A DNA stretch of 64,000 nt from Paenibacillus tyrphae (lineage in GTDB: Bacteria > Bacillota > Bacilli > Paenibacillales > NBRC-103111): positions 32,310-96,309 of the forward strand of contig NZ_JAMZAW010000029.1 in assembly GCF_024158745.1 (NCBI RefSeq). Direction: 5' to 3'. Position numbers and translations under genes: made by a program. The notes beneath the pieces are model-generated. The model was not told the origin of the DNA and made no database searches. It saw nothing but the letters and a program-made list of their open reading frames with translations. Positions 8,082-17,356 of this stretch are shown here, one piece after another. Within the stretch, counting starts at the first letter, position 1. Every line of letters begins with the position of its first letter.

Positions 8082-8957
8082 TTATCGGTAATTGCGTTTC
8101 ATGAGGTATTGGCTTCCCAAGATCAGCAGCAGGCTGAGAATAATGATCGCGGTCGAGACAGCGCTGCCGTAACCGAAGCGGAAGACGTTGAACGTGTTGT
8201 TGTACATATACGAAGCGAGCAGCTCGGTCGAGTGCGCCGGTCCGCCGTTTGTCATGACGTAGATCAGGTCGAATGCCTTCAAGCTGCCCGAGATGCAGAG
8301 CACGACGGCAACCTTGATCGTGTCCCAAATCATCGGCAGGGTGATCGAGAACAATTTCCGTACCGGCCCGACACCGTCGATTCGCGAAGCGTCGTCAATT
8401 TCCGGGGAAATATTTTGCAGCGCGGCGATAAACATAATCATGTACGGCCCGATGTAGTTCCAGATAATCGGGATCATGAGCATATACATGGATATTTTCG
8501 GATCGGATAACCACTGCATCTTCCAGGATTCGAGGCCGAGGCCGTCGAGCAGGAAGTTCAAAATGCCGATTTGCGGGTGGTAAATGTAGCTCCAAATGAT
8601 CCCCACGACAACCGAGGAAAGCACCATCGGCATAAATACCGAAGCGCGGATCATCCGTTGAAAGAGCGAGCTGCTTGTGAGTAAAAGCGCCAGAATAAGC
8701 GCGATCGGAATTTGACCGAACACCGAAGCGGCGACGATCAGCATGTTGTTCTTAAACGAAAGCCAGAAAATCGGGTCGCGAATCACTTCCACGTAGTTGT
8801 CGAAGCCGATGAACTTCGCAGCCCCGATGCCTTTCCAATCGAAAAAGCCGTAATACGCAGACCAGAAAATCGGTATAATCGCGAAAAAGACGAAAATCAG
8901 CGTGGCCGGGAGAAGACCTATCGCAATAAACCCTCGAATACGTGCCGTTGCCGTCAT
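8082..8957 (-). CDS. Sugar ABC transporter permease (MalF type, CUT1)
   Basis: A 291-residue permease with about six transmembrane helices. The EAA-loop region reads EIDDASRIDGVGPVRKLFSI (about residue 200). It pairs with the MalG-type subunit downstream to form the channel. AGGAGGGG precedes ATG at 8957. It sits between the binding-protein gene and the second permease, the standard CUT1 order. The first helix is preceded by a short basic cytoplasmic segment (TATARIRG). Confidence 0.93.
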   Translation of the reverse strand: MTATARIRGFIAIGLLPATLIFVFFAIIPIFWSAYYGFFDWKGIGAAKFIGFDNYVEVIRDPIFWLSFKNNMLIVAASVFGQIPIALILALLLTSSSLFQRMIRASVFMPMVLSSVVVGIIWSYIYHPQIGILNFLLDGLGLESWKMQWLSDPKISMYMLMIPIIWNYIGPYMIMFIAALQNISPEIDDASRIDGVGPVRKLFSITLPMIWDTIKVAVVLCISGSLKAFDLIYVMTNGGPAHSTELLASYMYNNTFNVFRFGYGSAVSTAIIILSLLLILGSQYLMKRNYR

Positions 8958-8983
8958 GGAATCCCCTCCTTCTTCCGGAACTG

Positions 8984-9016
8984 GCGATTCCAGCCCCGGT
9001 GAAGAGCTGGAATCGC
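8984..9016. repeat. Hairpin downstream of the binding-protein gene
   Basis: A perfect 11-bp inverted repeat (GCGATTCCAGC / GCTGGAATCGC) between the binding-protein stop and the first permease start, without a T-run. Such hairpins commonly stabilise the binding-protein message so that it is made in excess over the permeases. Confidence 0.6.
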
Positions 9017-9026
9017 GCGGCCCATC

Positions 9027-10367
9027 TTATTTTGCGCCGACCGACTTGGCTTGCGCGTCTTGAATTTTCTTCGCTATGTCTTCGGGCTTGGCGCCCATGA
9101 GCAGCTCCTGCAGGCCGTTGTTCACGACATCGGCTGCGGCCGAGCTCAGGCGTCCGTCATAAACCGGCGTCCGTTTCACGGTCCCTACCATGTTATGAAC
9201 CTTGGCGAACAGTGAGGAAACTTTGGTTGTATCGAGATCGACCTTGTAGCTAACGAGCTGATTGCTTTCCAGCGTCGCCTTCTGTGCCGCCGGGCCGGAC
9301 ATAGCGTAAATCAGCTCATACGCCGCTTCTTTGCTTGCGCCGGACGTTTTCTTGCTCATGCCGAGACCGGTTCCGACGACGCCGGCAAGGGAGTTCGGGT
9401 CGCCTTTGCCGTTCGGAACGGAAGGCAGCACCGTCACGTCCATGCCGTTCAGCACTTCTTTGGACGCATTGGCCGCAAGGTTCGTCAGCGCCCAGCCGCC
9501 GTCGATCATCATCGCCGCTTTGCCTTGCGCGAACATTTGCTCCATCTGCGTATTGTCGATGCTGTTGAAGCCGTCCTGGAACGCGCCGGCTTTGCCGAGC
9601 TGCTGCAGGTATGTCAGTGCCTGCACGAATTCCGGATCGGTGAACTTCGCGCCTTTTTGCTCGGCCGCGTTCAGGAACCATTCCGTTCCCGTCACACGGT
9701 CGGCCAAGGAACTCAAAATACTGGATTGCGCTAGCCAGGCCGCTTTGTTCCCGAGAGCGATCGGTGTTATTTTTTCTTTCTTGAACGTTTCGACCAGACT
9801 CATCATGTCATCCCACGTTTTCGGCGGCTTGACATTGTGTTTATCGAACATGGCTTTGTTGTAGTATAAAATCGATGTCGGAGACAGCCCCATCGGAGCA
9901 GCATAAATGTTGCCGTTCAGCGTGAAGTCGTCGAAGGAGCCCGGCAGGAAGCCGTTTTTCCAATCCGCTTTGCTGTCCAGCAGCGGATTGATCGGCTGAA
10001 GCAGATCGCCTCCGGCGAATTCCTTGGTCATAACGCCGGGCCACATCACAAACAAGTCGGGCATTTCGTTCGCCGCCGCAACCGTTTTCAAACGGGCTCT
10101 GTAACCATCTGGCGGAATGCCCTGAATATCCAACTCCACGTTCGGGTGATCCTTCTTGTACTGCTCCATGATTCCACGCATCGTTTTGGCGCGCAGATCG
10201 TCCCCGGTGAAGTTATGCCATAGCGAAAGCTTTACTTTATCGGACGCTTTTCCTTTGTCTCCGCCCGCGCTGCCGCCTGTGCCCGCTTGATCCCCACCCG
10301 AGCCGCAGCCGGCGAGAAGCGAAAGCGAGAGGGTCAACAGGACTCCCGTTGTAGCCGCTTTGTTCAT
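9027..10367 (-). CDS. Extracellular sugar-binding lipoprotein (family 1)
   Basis: A 446-residue substrate-binding protein of a CUT1 importer. A type II signal peptide ends in the lipobox LLAGC (Cys about residue 21), followed by a flexible Gly/Ser/Asp linker. The mature part begins KLSLWHNFTGDD, the usual start of family 1 sugar-binding proteins, and contains GKAAMMIDGGWALTN near residue 280. AAGGAGGG precedes ATG at 10367. It heads the transporter part of the operon, about 100 bases downstream of the response regulator, probably with its own promoter or a processing site. It should deliver an oligosaccharide or glycoside to the two permeases. Confidence 0.93.
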   Translation of the reverse strand: MNKAATTGVLLTLSLSLLAGCGSGGDQAGTGGSAGGDKGKASDKVKLSLWHNFTGDDLRAKTMRGIMEQYKKDHPNVELDIQGIPPDGYRARLKTVAAANEMPDLFVMWPGVMTKEFAGGDLLQPINPLLDSKADWKNGFLPGSFDDFTLNGNIYAAPMGLSPTSILYYNKAMFDKHNVKPPKTWDDMMSLVETFKKEKITPIALGNKAAWLAQSSILSSLADRVTGTEWFLNAAEQKGAKFTDPEFVQALTYLQQLGKAGAFQDGFNSIDNTQMEQMFAQGKAAMMIDGGWALTNLAANASKEVLNGMDVTVLPSVPNGKGDPNSLAGVVGTGLGMSKKTSGASKEAAYELIYAMSGPAAQKATLESNQLVSYKVDLDTTKVSSLFAKVHNMVGTVKRTPVYDGRLSSAAADVVNNGLQELLMGAKPEDIAKKIQDAQAKSVGAK

Positions 10368-10466
10368 CTTACGAACCCTCCTTGTATATGTGTGTACTGC
10401 TTCAGTATAGAGGACAACCCCCGGGATACGTAACGGGAGAGATTTCGGCCCTAGGGTGGAAAGAAT

Positions 10467-12011
10467 TCAGTCTTTGACCGACTGCCTGAATTCCGACGGC
10501 GTCTGTCCGGTATGCTTTTTGAACTGCTGGCTGAAATATTTGATGTCCTCGTAGCCGACCCGGTTCGCCACTTCGCTGATTTTCGCCTGCGACTCCTGCA
10601 AAATTTCCGCGGCCCGCCGCATCCGCTCCCGCGTGACGAATTCGATATAGTTCAGCCCCGTCTCCCGCTTGAACACTTCGCTGAAGTGGTTCGGGTTCAA
10701 GTGAACGAATTTGGCCACCTGCTGCAGCGATAAGTTTTGGTCCAGATGCTCCTTGATGTAGGCGATCGATTTTTGAATATACGCATAGGGCTTGTCGGCA
10801 ATCGCTTCGTGAAACGCCGCCATCACCGAGGACAGCAGCTTGAACACCTCGTCCTCGGCGCGCGAATCGACTTCGAACGTATGGAGGGCGGCCGGTGCCG
10901 CCTCCGGCTTCCCGCCGCCCTGCGACCGCTCCAGCCAGCGGTGGCCGGCAATGACCATCGATTGCAGATACGCCTGCACTGAAGACGGAATGGCCGCCGG
11001 ATCTTCGAGCTGCTCCCGTACCTTCCGGTTCACCCAATGCCGCAGGTCGGCCCCGTTGTTGCTCATCAGAATGGCCGCCAGCTCCGACTCCTCCTTCTGG
11101 GAGCAGACGGTCCGGCCGCCGCAGCGGTCCGCGATGTCCCCGGACGTGTACAGCCCCTCGGCCCCGAGCAGTCCGCGGTACGCAAATACCGTCCCGGCTT
11201 CCCGATAAGAGGCCTGCAGCTCGCCGTACGAAGCCACGGAACGGCCAAGCGCCGCGAACACCGTACATTTCAACGTCCGCCGCACCCGGTCGATGGCCCG
11301 TTCCAAGCCGCTGCAGTCGGATACGCGGGCTTCCTCCCGCACGACAAGCACGATTCGGTCCGCCTTCAGCATCGTTACCGCCGGAAGCAGCTCATAGAGC
11401 ATATTTTCGGCAGCTCCGAGCAAAAGACCGGCGAGCGCTCCGTCCCCCCAGCCCGTTGCCGCGAGCAGCAGCACCCGCATCGGCGCCAGAGACGATTCGT
11501 CCGGCTGCACGCCGTTTTTGCGGAACCAGGCCTGCACCGGTGCCAGGGACGATTCGTCGCCCTGGATCAGCAGCCGATCCAGCAGCTGGCTGCGCAGTGC
11601 CGCCGTTTGCATCGTTTCCTGCTTGGCGTTCTCCCATTTATCCATGATGCGCTGCTTCGCCTTCATCGCCGCTTTAATAATTTCCTCGGGCCGGCTTGTC
11701 TTGAGCAGGTAATCGGTCACTCCTTCGCGCAGCGCCTGCTGGGCGTATGCAAAATCGTCGTAGCCCGTCAGAATGACGGTTTCCGTGTCCGGGAGCAGCC
11801 GCTTCACCTCGTGCGCGAGCTGAATGCCGTCCATCCCCTGCATGCGGATGTCCGTGAGCAAAATATTCGGCTTCTCCACCGGGATGCGCGCTAGCGCTTC
11901 CTCGGCGGACGAAGCCGGGGGAAGCAGCGTCAAGCCGAGCTCCTTCCAGTCGATGACGGTACACAGACCGTTCCTTATGATCACTTCGTCGTCTACGATT
12001 AAAATTTTCAT
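10467..12011 (-). CDS. YesN-type response regulator (receiver plus AraC HTH)
   Basis: A 514-residue transcription regulator. An N-terminal receiver (residues 1-120) shows VDDE, the phospho-acceptor in LLTDIRMQGMDG (Asp about 55) and a Lys in DYLLKTS; the usual Pro after that Lys is a Thr. A divergent middle region follows. The C-terminal AraC/XylS double helix-turn-helix covers about residues 405-505, ending TGQTPSEFRQ. ATG at 12011 overlaps the kinase stop by four bases (ATGA). With the adjacent YesM-type kinase it presumably activates the downstream binding-protein and permease genes. Confidence 0.92.
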   Translation of the reverse strand: MKILIVDDEVIIRNGLCTVIDWKELGLTLLPPASSAEEALARIPVEKPNILLTDIRMQGMDGIQLAHEVKRLLPDTETVILTGYDDFAYAQQALREGVTDYLLKTSRPEEIIKAAMKAKQRIMDKWENAKQETMQTAALRSQLLDRLLIQGDESSLAPVQAWFRKNGVQPDESSLAPMRVLLLAATGWGDGALAGLLLGAAENMLYELLPAVTMLKADRIVLVVREEARVSDCSGLERAIDRVRRTLKCTVFAALGRSVASYGELQASYREAGTVFAYRGLLGAEGLYTSGDIADRCGGRTVCSQKEESELAAILMSNNGADLRHWVNRKVREQLEDPAAIPSSVQAYLQSMVIAGHRWLERSQGGGKPEAAPAALHTFEVDSRAEDEVFKLLSSVMAAFHEAIADKPYAYIQKSIAYIKEHLDQNLSLQQVAKFVHLNPNHFSEVFKRETGLNYIEFVTRERMRRAAEILQESQAKISEVANRVGYEDIKYFSQQFKKHTGQTPSEFRQSVKD

Positions 12012-13768
12012 GCGTGCTCCTCCAATACCGGAATGCTAAAAGAAACGCGGGTGCCTTTGCCCGGCTCGCTGTCGATCGTCAGCCCCGCTTCGCTGCCGTA
12101 ATGCAGCATCAGGCGCTGGTGCACGTTGCGTAAGCCATAGCTGGTCTTGGCCGCAGGCGCGCCGTTCCCCGTCCAAGCGAGCTGCCGGCGAATTTCGCGC
12201 AGCTTGTCCGCCTCGATGCCGATCCCCGTATCCTCGACGACAAATTTCATCCGCGCGCCGCTCAGCTCGCCGTGAACATAGACGAAGCCGGGCTGCTGTT
12301 TTTTCTGAATGCCGTGAATCAGGCTGTTCTCGATCAGCGGCTGAAGCAGCAGCTTAAGCATCGGCTGCTGGAGCATGGCCGGGTCGATGTACACCTCCAT
12401 CTCGAATTGGCCGGGAAAGCGGATCGATTGCACGTAAGCATAGTTCTGCGCATGCGCGATCTCCTGCTGCACGGGGCAAAACTCCTCGCCCTTGTTCAGG
12501 CTGAACCGGAGAAAATCGCTGAGCGCCCCGACCATCTCGGCGATCTGCCGGTCCTGGTTCATCAAGGCCATCCAATGGATCGAGGATAGCGTATTGTACA
12601 AAAAGTGCGGGTTGATCTGCGCCTGAAGAGCGAGGATGTCGGCTTCCTTTTTCTTCGCCTCGTTCAGCTGCACCTGCTCCTTCAGCCGCTGAATCCGGTC
12701 GCTGAGCTTGTTGTAGCTGTGCAGCAGCAGGCCGACCTCGTCGCTGCTTTTCACCTCGTACGTCGGGATCGGCTCGTCCGGGTTGATGTCCTTCATCGTC
12801 TGCGTCATCCGGGTCAGCGGCCGCGTCACCCACTGGATGAAATAAAGCACCAGTCCGGCGGCCAGCAGCAGCGAGATGCCGACCGCTACCGCGGTAACCG
12901 TCAGCACATAGACGTTCTGCGCCGTATAGATTTCGGTCGGGATGAAGCCGACCAGCTTCCAGTTGAGGCTCGGGAGCGTATAGTACAAAATCGTTTTCTG
13001 CCCGTCCCCTTGGCCGTAATTGAGCACGCCGCTCGGCTCCGCCATCGGCCCGATATCCGGGAACGGCTCGCTGACGGGACGGTTCAGCCACCCGGACTCG
13101 CCGCCGGACAAAATCCGGTTGTTCGCGTCCAGCAGCAGCACGAAGCCTTTGGCTTCCCAGCCGGATTCCTTCAAATAGCGGGCAATCTCGGCTTCGTCCA
13201 AGCTGATGGACAGCTCGCCGAGCGGCTTGAAGTTATTCACGTTGCGGATCGGACGGACAAGGGAGACGACTTTCTTCAGCCCTTCCGTCGTCCGATTCTC
13301 GTACAGCGGCGTCCACCATTTGGTGCTGCTGCGGTAAATTTCCTCGTTCTTGCGGAGCACTTCCGGTAGCCCCGAATAAAGCACCGTCGAGTTGGACAGC
13401 GGCGGATAGCCGTTCGCCGATTTGATGGTGATGTTGGAAATATATTTTTTGGAAAAAGCCAGATTGGTCAAAAAGCCGACGTTGAGCGTATAGCGGGCCA
13501 CGTCCTCCCGGTCGTTGTCCAGATACGCCTGAACCTCCCGCTGGCCGATAATAAACAGGGACATGTTCTCGACGTCCTGTATAACGAACTCCAGCTTATC
13601 CGCTATTTGACGCAGCGTGTTCATGCCCGATTGCTTCGCCTTCTCCTCCGTGGCGGAGGTCGCTATATTGTACGAAACCGCTCCCGTGGCGAGCAGCGGC
13701 AGGACAATCGCAAGCAGGAGCAGCAGGGACAGCTTGTGTTTGAGCGACTTCGACAGCCACCGTTTCAT
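12008..13768 (-). CDS. YesM-type sensor histidine kinase
   Basis: A 586-residue membrane kinase. Helix 1 is at about residues 14-35, an extracellular Cache-like sensor spans about 36-290, helix 2 follows (VLTVTAVAVGISLLLAAGLV), and then a HAMP segment. The His-kinase motif QINPHFLYNTLSS lies at about residue 390. The ATP-binding region shows LIENSLIHG, VEDTGIGIE and SYGLRNVHQRL. All catalytic motifs are intact. GGGGGAA precedes ATG at 13768. It is the first gene of the minus-strand sugar cluster and is translationally coupled to its response regulator. It probably senses extracellular sugar, directly or through the binding protein. Confidence 0.93.
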   Translation of the reverse strand: MKRWLSKSLKHKLSLLLLLAIVLPLLATGAVSYNIATSATEEKAKQSGMNTLRQIADKLEFVIQDVENMSLFIIGQREVQAYLDNDREDVARYTLNVGFLTNLAFSKKYISNITIKSANGYPPLSNSTVLYSGLPEVLRKNEEIYRSSTKWWTPLYENRTTEGLKKVVSLVRPIRNVNNFKPLGELSISLDEAEIARYLKESGWEAKGFVLLLDANNRILSGGESGWLNRPVSEPFPDIGPMAEPSGVLNYGQGDGQKTILYYTLPSLNWKLVGFIPTEIYTAQNVYVLTVTAVAVGISLLLAAGLVLYFIQWVTRPLTRMTQTMKDINPDEPIPTYEVKSSDEVGLLLHSYNKLSDRIQRLKEQVQLNEAKKKEADILALQAQINPHFLYNTLSSIHWMALMNQDRQIAEMVGALSDFLRFSLNKGEEFCPVQQEIAHAQNYAYVQSIRFPGQFEMEVYIDPAMLQQPMLKLLLQPLIENSLIHGIQKKQQPGFVYVHGELSGARMKFVVEDTGIGIEADKLREIRRQLAWTGNGAPAAKTSYGLRNVHQRLMLHYGSEAGLTIDSEPGKGTRVSFSIPVLEEHA

Positions 13769-13802
13769 TGTGTCGTTCCCCCGTTTAGCTTGGAAATGGA
13801 AT

Positions 13803-13816
13803 TGTAAGCGTTGCGA
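13803..13816. promoter_or_regulatory. Possible CcpA (cre) site
   Basis: TGTAAGCGTTGCGA matches 12 of 14 positions of the catabolite-responsive element consensus and lies 35 bases upstream of the sensor kinase start. Carbon catabolite repression of the sugar cluster would make sense, but the match is imperfect. Confidence 0.35.
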
Positions 13817-13884
13817 TGCCTTAATACTAGCACATTTTCAGGGGGAAGCTAACATACTTTTTTTCAACCAAAAAAACTTTTTGT

Positions 13885-13912
13885 TTGATTTCACGCTGGA
13901 TTATGTTAGTAT
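13885..13912 (+). promoter_or_regulatory. Promoter of the D-amino-acid operon
   Basis: TTGATT, a 16-base spacer and TAGTAT, about 130 bases before the first gene. A GC-rich hairpin (CCGGGG/CCCCGG, about 13928-13950) follows in the leader. Confidence 0.45.
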
Positions 13913-14044
13913 CTTTCTCAGAATGACCCGGGGACCATGCAGCCCCCGGAAACGACCGGTCTGAAGAGGGAAATTCGGCTCGAATCAGGGCGGTGCTCTT
14001 ACACTTATCAGAATATTCGAAATATTATGGGAGTGAGTGAGACG

Positions 14045-15151
14045 ATGAACGACCGACTGGATACCCCCAGCGTGATCATCGACACGGACATCATGGAGCG
14101 CAACATCCGTTCCATGGCCGACTCGGCCAAAAAACTCGGCATCGCGCTGCGGCCCCATGCCAAAACGCACAAAATGCCATGGGTCGCGCAGAAGCAGCTG
14201 GACGCCGGCGCGGTAGGCATTACCGTCGCGAAAGTATCCGAGGCGGAAGTGATGGCAGAGCACGGCATCAAGAACATTTTTATTGCTTACCCACTTGTCA
14301 CCCCGGCCAAAATCGCACGTGCGGTACGGCTCAGTGGGCAAATCGAGCTGATCGTCGGCGTCGACAGTCTGGACGGGGCCAAGCTGCTGTCCCAAGCCGC
14401 CGTTGAGGCGGGACGCGAGCTGCAGGTCCGCCTCGAGATCGATACCGGTCTGCGCCGGACAGGCGTGCCGTACGACCAAGCGGAAGCGCTGGCATCCGCC
14501 ATCCATGCGATGGAAGGACTGCGCCTGACGGGCATCTACACGTTCCGCGGCGCGCTGCTCGGCGGCAAGCCGACGCTCGACCTGCAAGCGGCCGGCGCTG
14601 AGGAAGGCCGGCTGATGGCCGAGCTCGCAGACCGCATTCGCGCCCAGGGCGTGCCGATCGCGGACGTCAGCGTCGGCTCCACGCCTACAGGCCTTCAGGC
14701 CGCGGTGGCCAAAGGCGTGACCGAAATCCGGCCGGGTACTTACGTGTTCCAAGACCGGATGCAGGCCCGCCTCGGCGTCTGCTCGCTCGGCGATTGCGCC
14801 GGTAGCGTCCGCGTCACGGTCGTCAGCAGGCCGGCTGACGATCTGGCCGTAGTAGACGGAGGAAGCAAGACATTCGCCACCGACGTACAGCCGAACACGG
14901 ACCCGATGCAGCTCAAAGGCTTCGGGCACGTCGTCGAGCTGGAGGACGCGGTGCTGGAGCGGATGTCGGAGGAGCACGGCATGCTGCGGCTCGGTCCAGC
15001 GGCCCAAGCTTCCGGCCTGAAAGCCGGCGATGTGCTGCACATCATCCCGAATCATATTTGCAGCACCGTCAATCTGCATGACAAAGTGTATTTCAAGAGC
15101 GGCGACAACTATGAGGAGCGGGCCGTTCTGGCGCGCGGCAAGCTGCAGTAA
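14045..15151 (+). CDS. D-threonine aldolase / D-serine dehydratase-like PLP enzyme
   Basis: A 368-residue fold-type III (alanine-racemase-like) enzyme of the D-TA family. Known members cleave D-threonine-type beta-hydroxy amino acids or dehydrate D-serine using PLP and a divalent metal. The N-terminal barrel carries the PLP-lysine motif RPHAKTHKMP (about residue 37). The C-terminal metal site appears as PNHIC (His-x-Cys, about residue 340). I chose ATG at 14045 (MNDRLDTPSV), with GGGAGTGAG upstream; the frame is open further up. It is first in an operon with a D-aminoacylase and a RidA protein. That context points to breakdown of D-amino acids; aldolase versus dehydratase cannot be decided. 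Confidence 0.85.
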   Translation: MNDRLDTPSVIIDTDIMERNIRSMADSAKKLGIALRPHAKTHKMPWVAQKQLDAGAVGITVAKVSEAEVMAEHGIKNIFIAYPLVTPAKIARAVRLSGQIELIVGVDSLDGAKLLSQAAVEAGRELQVRLEIDTGLRRTGVPYDQAEALASAIHAMEGLRLTGIYTFRGALLGGKPTLDLQAAGAEEGRLMAELADRIRAQGVPIADVSVGSTPTGLQAAVAKGVTEIRPGTYVFQDRMQARLGVCSLGDCAGSVRVTVVSRPADDLAVVDGGSKTFATDVQPNTDPMQLKGFGHVVELEDAVLERMSEEHGMLRLGPAAQASGLKAGDVLHIIPNHICSTVNLHDKVYFKSGDNYEERAVLARGKLQ

Positions 15152-15169
15152 GCGGGGAGGCTCGAAATC

Positions 15170-16774
15170 ATGCTGGATCTTATCATTCGTAACGGACGTA
15201 TTGCGGACGGCACCGGAAATCCTTGGTTTTTCGGCGACGTTGGTGTCAAAGACGGGCGGATCGCCGCCGTCGGCCGGGTGGAGCAGGAAGCGAGAAGCGT
15301 CATCGATGCGCACCGCCAAGTCATCGCTCCCGGTTTTATCGACGGCCATTGCCACTCCGACCTGATGATTTTCGATCATCCGCACAGCGAGATCAAAATC
15401 CGGCAGGGCGTGACGACGGAAGTCGTCGGCAACTGCGGACTCGCGCCGGCTCCCTTCGTAAAGGAGCGCGCCGAGCTGCTGCAGAGCTACGTCCAGCCGG
15501 TGCTGGGCAAGACGGACTGGGCATGGCCCTGGGAAACCGTCGAGCAGTACATGGAGCATCTGGCCCGCTCCGGCCCATCGGAGAACGTCGCCACCTACGT
15601 CGCGCACGGCGCGCTGCGCATCGCCGTCATGGGCTTTGCGAACCGCCCGGCTGCGCCGCACGAGCTGGAGCGCATGAAGCTGATGCTGGAGGAAGGGCTG
15701 CGGGCCGGCGCCATCGGGCTGTCCATCGGCCTGTTGTACGCCCCCGGCAGCTATACGGCCAAGGAAGAAATCGCAGAGCTGTGCTCCATCCTGCCGAAGT
15801 ACGACGGGCTGTTCTCCACGCACATCCGCGGTGAAGGCAACAATCTGATTCCTTCCGTCAAGGAAGTGATCTGGATTGCGGAGAAAGCCGGCGTGCCGCT
15901 GCACATCAGCCACTTGAAGGCTGCCGGCAAGCGGAACTGGGGCAAGGTGCTGGAGGCGCTGGAGTTGATCGAGGACGCCCGGGCCCGCGGCATGGACGTG
16001 ACCTGCGACGTGTACCCTTACCACGCAGGCTCCACGACGCTGACGACCGTCCTTCCGCCATGGGTGCTCGAAGGCGGGATCGAAGGCACGCTGGAAGCGT
16101 TCCGCGATCCTTCGCTGCGCGCCCGCATCCGCGAGGAGCTTGGCCGCGAGCAGGACGATTGGGACAACCTCGTCTGCTCCACCGGCTGGCAGAGCGTCGT
16201 CATCTCGGCGGTGCATACCGAGAAGAACCGGCATCTGGAAGGCAAGCATATCGCGGAAATCAGCGAGGAGCGCGGCCAGCATCCGGCGGATTGCATGATG
16301 GATCTGCTGCTGGAAGAGGAAGGACGCATCTCGATCGTGTACTTCCACATGTCGGACGACGACGTCTCGCAGGTGGTCCGGTATGAAAAGTCGCTGATCG
16401 CTTCCGACAGCCTAACCTGCGAAACCGGCAAGCCGCATCCCCGGCTGTACGGCACGTTCCCTCGCGTCTTCGCCAAATACGTGCGCGACCAGCGCGTGCT
16501 GTCGCTGGAGGAGGCGGTCCGCAAGCTGACGTCGTTCCCGGCGCAGCGCTTCAAGCTGGGCAAACGCGGATTGATCGTTCCCGGTTATGCCGCGGATCTG
16601 ACCGTCTTCAATCCGGATACGATCCAGGATCTTGCCACGTTCGAAGAGCCGAGACAGTATCCGAACGGCATCTCGCACGTCATTGTGGCGGGCAAAACAA
16701 CGCTCACCGGCGACCAACACACGCATGCCCGCGAAGGCGGACTTATTCGTGCAGCGTCGTGTTGCGCCCATTAA
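15170..16774 (+). CDS. N-acyl-D-amino-acid deacylase (D-aminoacylase)
   Basis: A 534-residue amidohydrolase-superfamily enzyme that removes acyl groups from N-acyl-D-amino acids. Metal-site motifs are present: DGHCHSD (HxH, about residue 63), VVGNCGLAP (the metal-binding Cys typical of this family, about residue 88), HISHLKAAG (His, about 245) and the SD residue before HPRLYGTFPRVF (about 410-430). GLLYAPGSYTAKEEI is a family signature. It starts 18 bases after the PLP enzyme stop, with GGGGAGG upstream. It should release free D-amino acids for the neighbouring PLP enzyme. Confidence 0.93.
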   Translation: MLDLIIRNGRIADGTGNPWFFGDVGVKDGRIAAVGRVEQEARSVIDAHRQVIAPGFIDGHCHSDLMIFDHPHSEIKIRQGVTTEVVGNCGLAPAPFVKERAELLQSYVQPVLGKTDWAWPWETVEQYMEHLARSGPSENVATYVAHGALRIAVMGFANRPAAPHELERMKLMLEEGLRAGAIGLSIGLLYAPGSYTAKEEIAELCSILPKYDGLFSTHIRGEGNNLIPSVKEVIWIAEKAGVPLHISHLKAAGKRNWGKVLEALELIEDARARGMDVTCDVYPYHAGSTTLTTVLPPWVLEGGIEGTLEAFRDPSLRARIREELGREQDDWDNLVCSTGWQSVVISAVHTEKNRHLEGKHIAEISEERGQHPADCMMDLLLEEEGRISIVYFHMSDDDVSQVVRYEKSLIASDSLTCETGKPHPRLYGTFPRVFAKYVRDQRVLSLEEAVRKLTSFPAQRFKLGKRGLIVPGYAADLTVFNPDTIQDLATFEEPRQYPNGISHVIVAGKTTLTGDQHTHAREGGLIRAASCCAH

Positions 16775-16804
16775 TTTAACGAAACTATCGGAGGTATCCT
16801 ATTT

Positions 16805-17269
16805 ATGTCCCAAATCGAACAACGTTTACAAGAACTCGGCATTACTTTGCCCCCGTCCCCGGAGCCGCGCTTTACGTACATTCCGTGCAACCGGACGGGC
16901 AACCTGCTCTATTTGTCCGGACAAGATTGCCGCATTAACGGCGAATTGATGTACGAAGGCAAGCTGGGCAAAGAAGTTACGATCGAGCAAGGCCAAGAAG
17001 CGGCCCGTCAAACGATCATCAACTGCCTGGCCGTGCTGAAAGGCTACCTGGGCGACCTCGACCGCGTGGTCAAAATCGTCAAGCTGCTCGGCTTCGTCAA
17101 CAGCACACCAGGCTTCGGCGATCAGCCGTATGTTATGAACGGCGCATCTAACTTGCTTGTCGATGTCTTCGGCGAGAACGGCAAGCACGCCCGCTCCGCG
17201 ATCGGCACGAGCGACCTTCCGTTCCACACGCCGGTGGAAATCGAGCTGATTGTGGAAATCCGCGATTAG
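16805..17269 (+). CDS. RidA/YjgF family enamine/imine deaminase
   Basis: A 154-residue protein of the RidA superfamily, longer than the usual 125 residues and closest to the subgroup with an N-terminal extension. The conserved Arg lies in HARSAIGTSDLP (about residue 128), followed by PVEIELIVEI, the standard C-terminal strand. Family members hydrolyse reactive 2-aminoacrylate and other imines made by PLP-dependent dehydratases. Its position as third gene after a D-serine-dehydratase-like enzyme fits exactly that clean-up role. GGAGG precedes ATG at 16805. A strong terminator follows. Confidence 0.9.
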   Translation: MSQIEQRLQELGITLPPSPEPRFTYIPCNRTGNLLYLSGQDCRINGELMYEGKLGKEVTIEQGQEAARQTIINCLAVLKGYLGDLDRVVKIVKLLGFVNSTPGFGDQPYVMNGASNLLVDVFGENGKHARSAIGTSDLPFHTPVEIELIVEIRD

Positions 17270-17298
17270 GCGAATCGAAGACGGTCGGCTTAATGTAG

Positions 17299-17345
17299 AA
17301 GCACCTCCGGCATCGGAATCCCCGAGTGCTAGAGGTGCTTTTTAT
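17299..17345 (+). terminator. Terminator of the D-amino-acid operon
   Basis: AAGCACCT / AGGTGCTT stem with a long GC-rich loop, followed by TTTAT. It also separates the convergent phosphotransferase gene. Confidence 0.75.
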
Positions 17346-17356
17346 ATGGCTGCGCC

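Noticed and set aside
13985..16348. 787-codon open frame on the minus strand opposite the D-amino-acid genes
   Set aside because: It is antisense to two genes with intact catalytic motifs, is rich in His/Arg/Gln as expected of a GC-rich shadow frame, and has no ribosome site.
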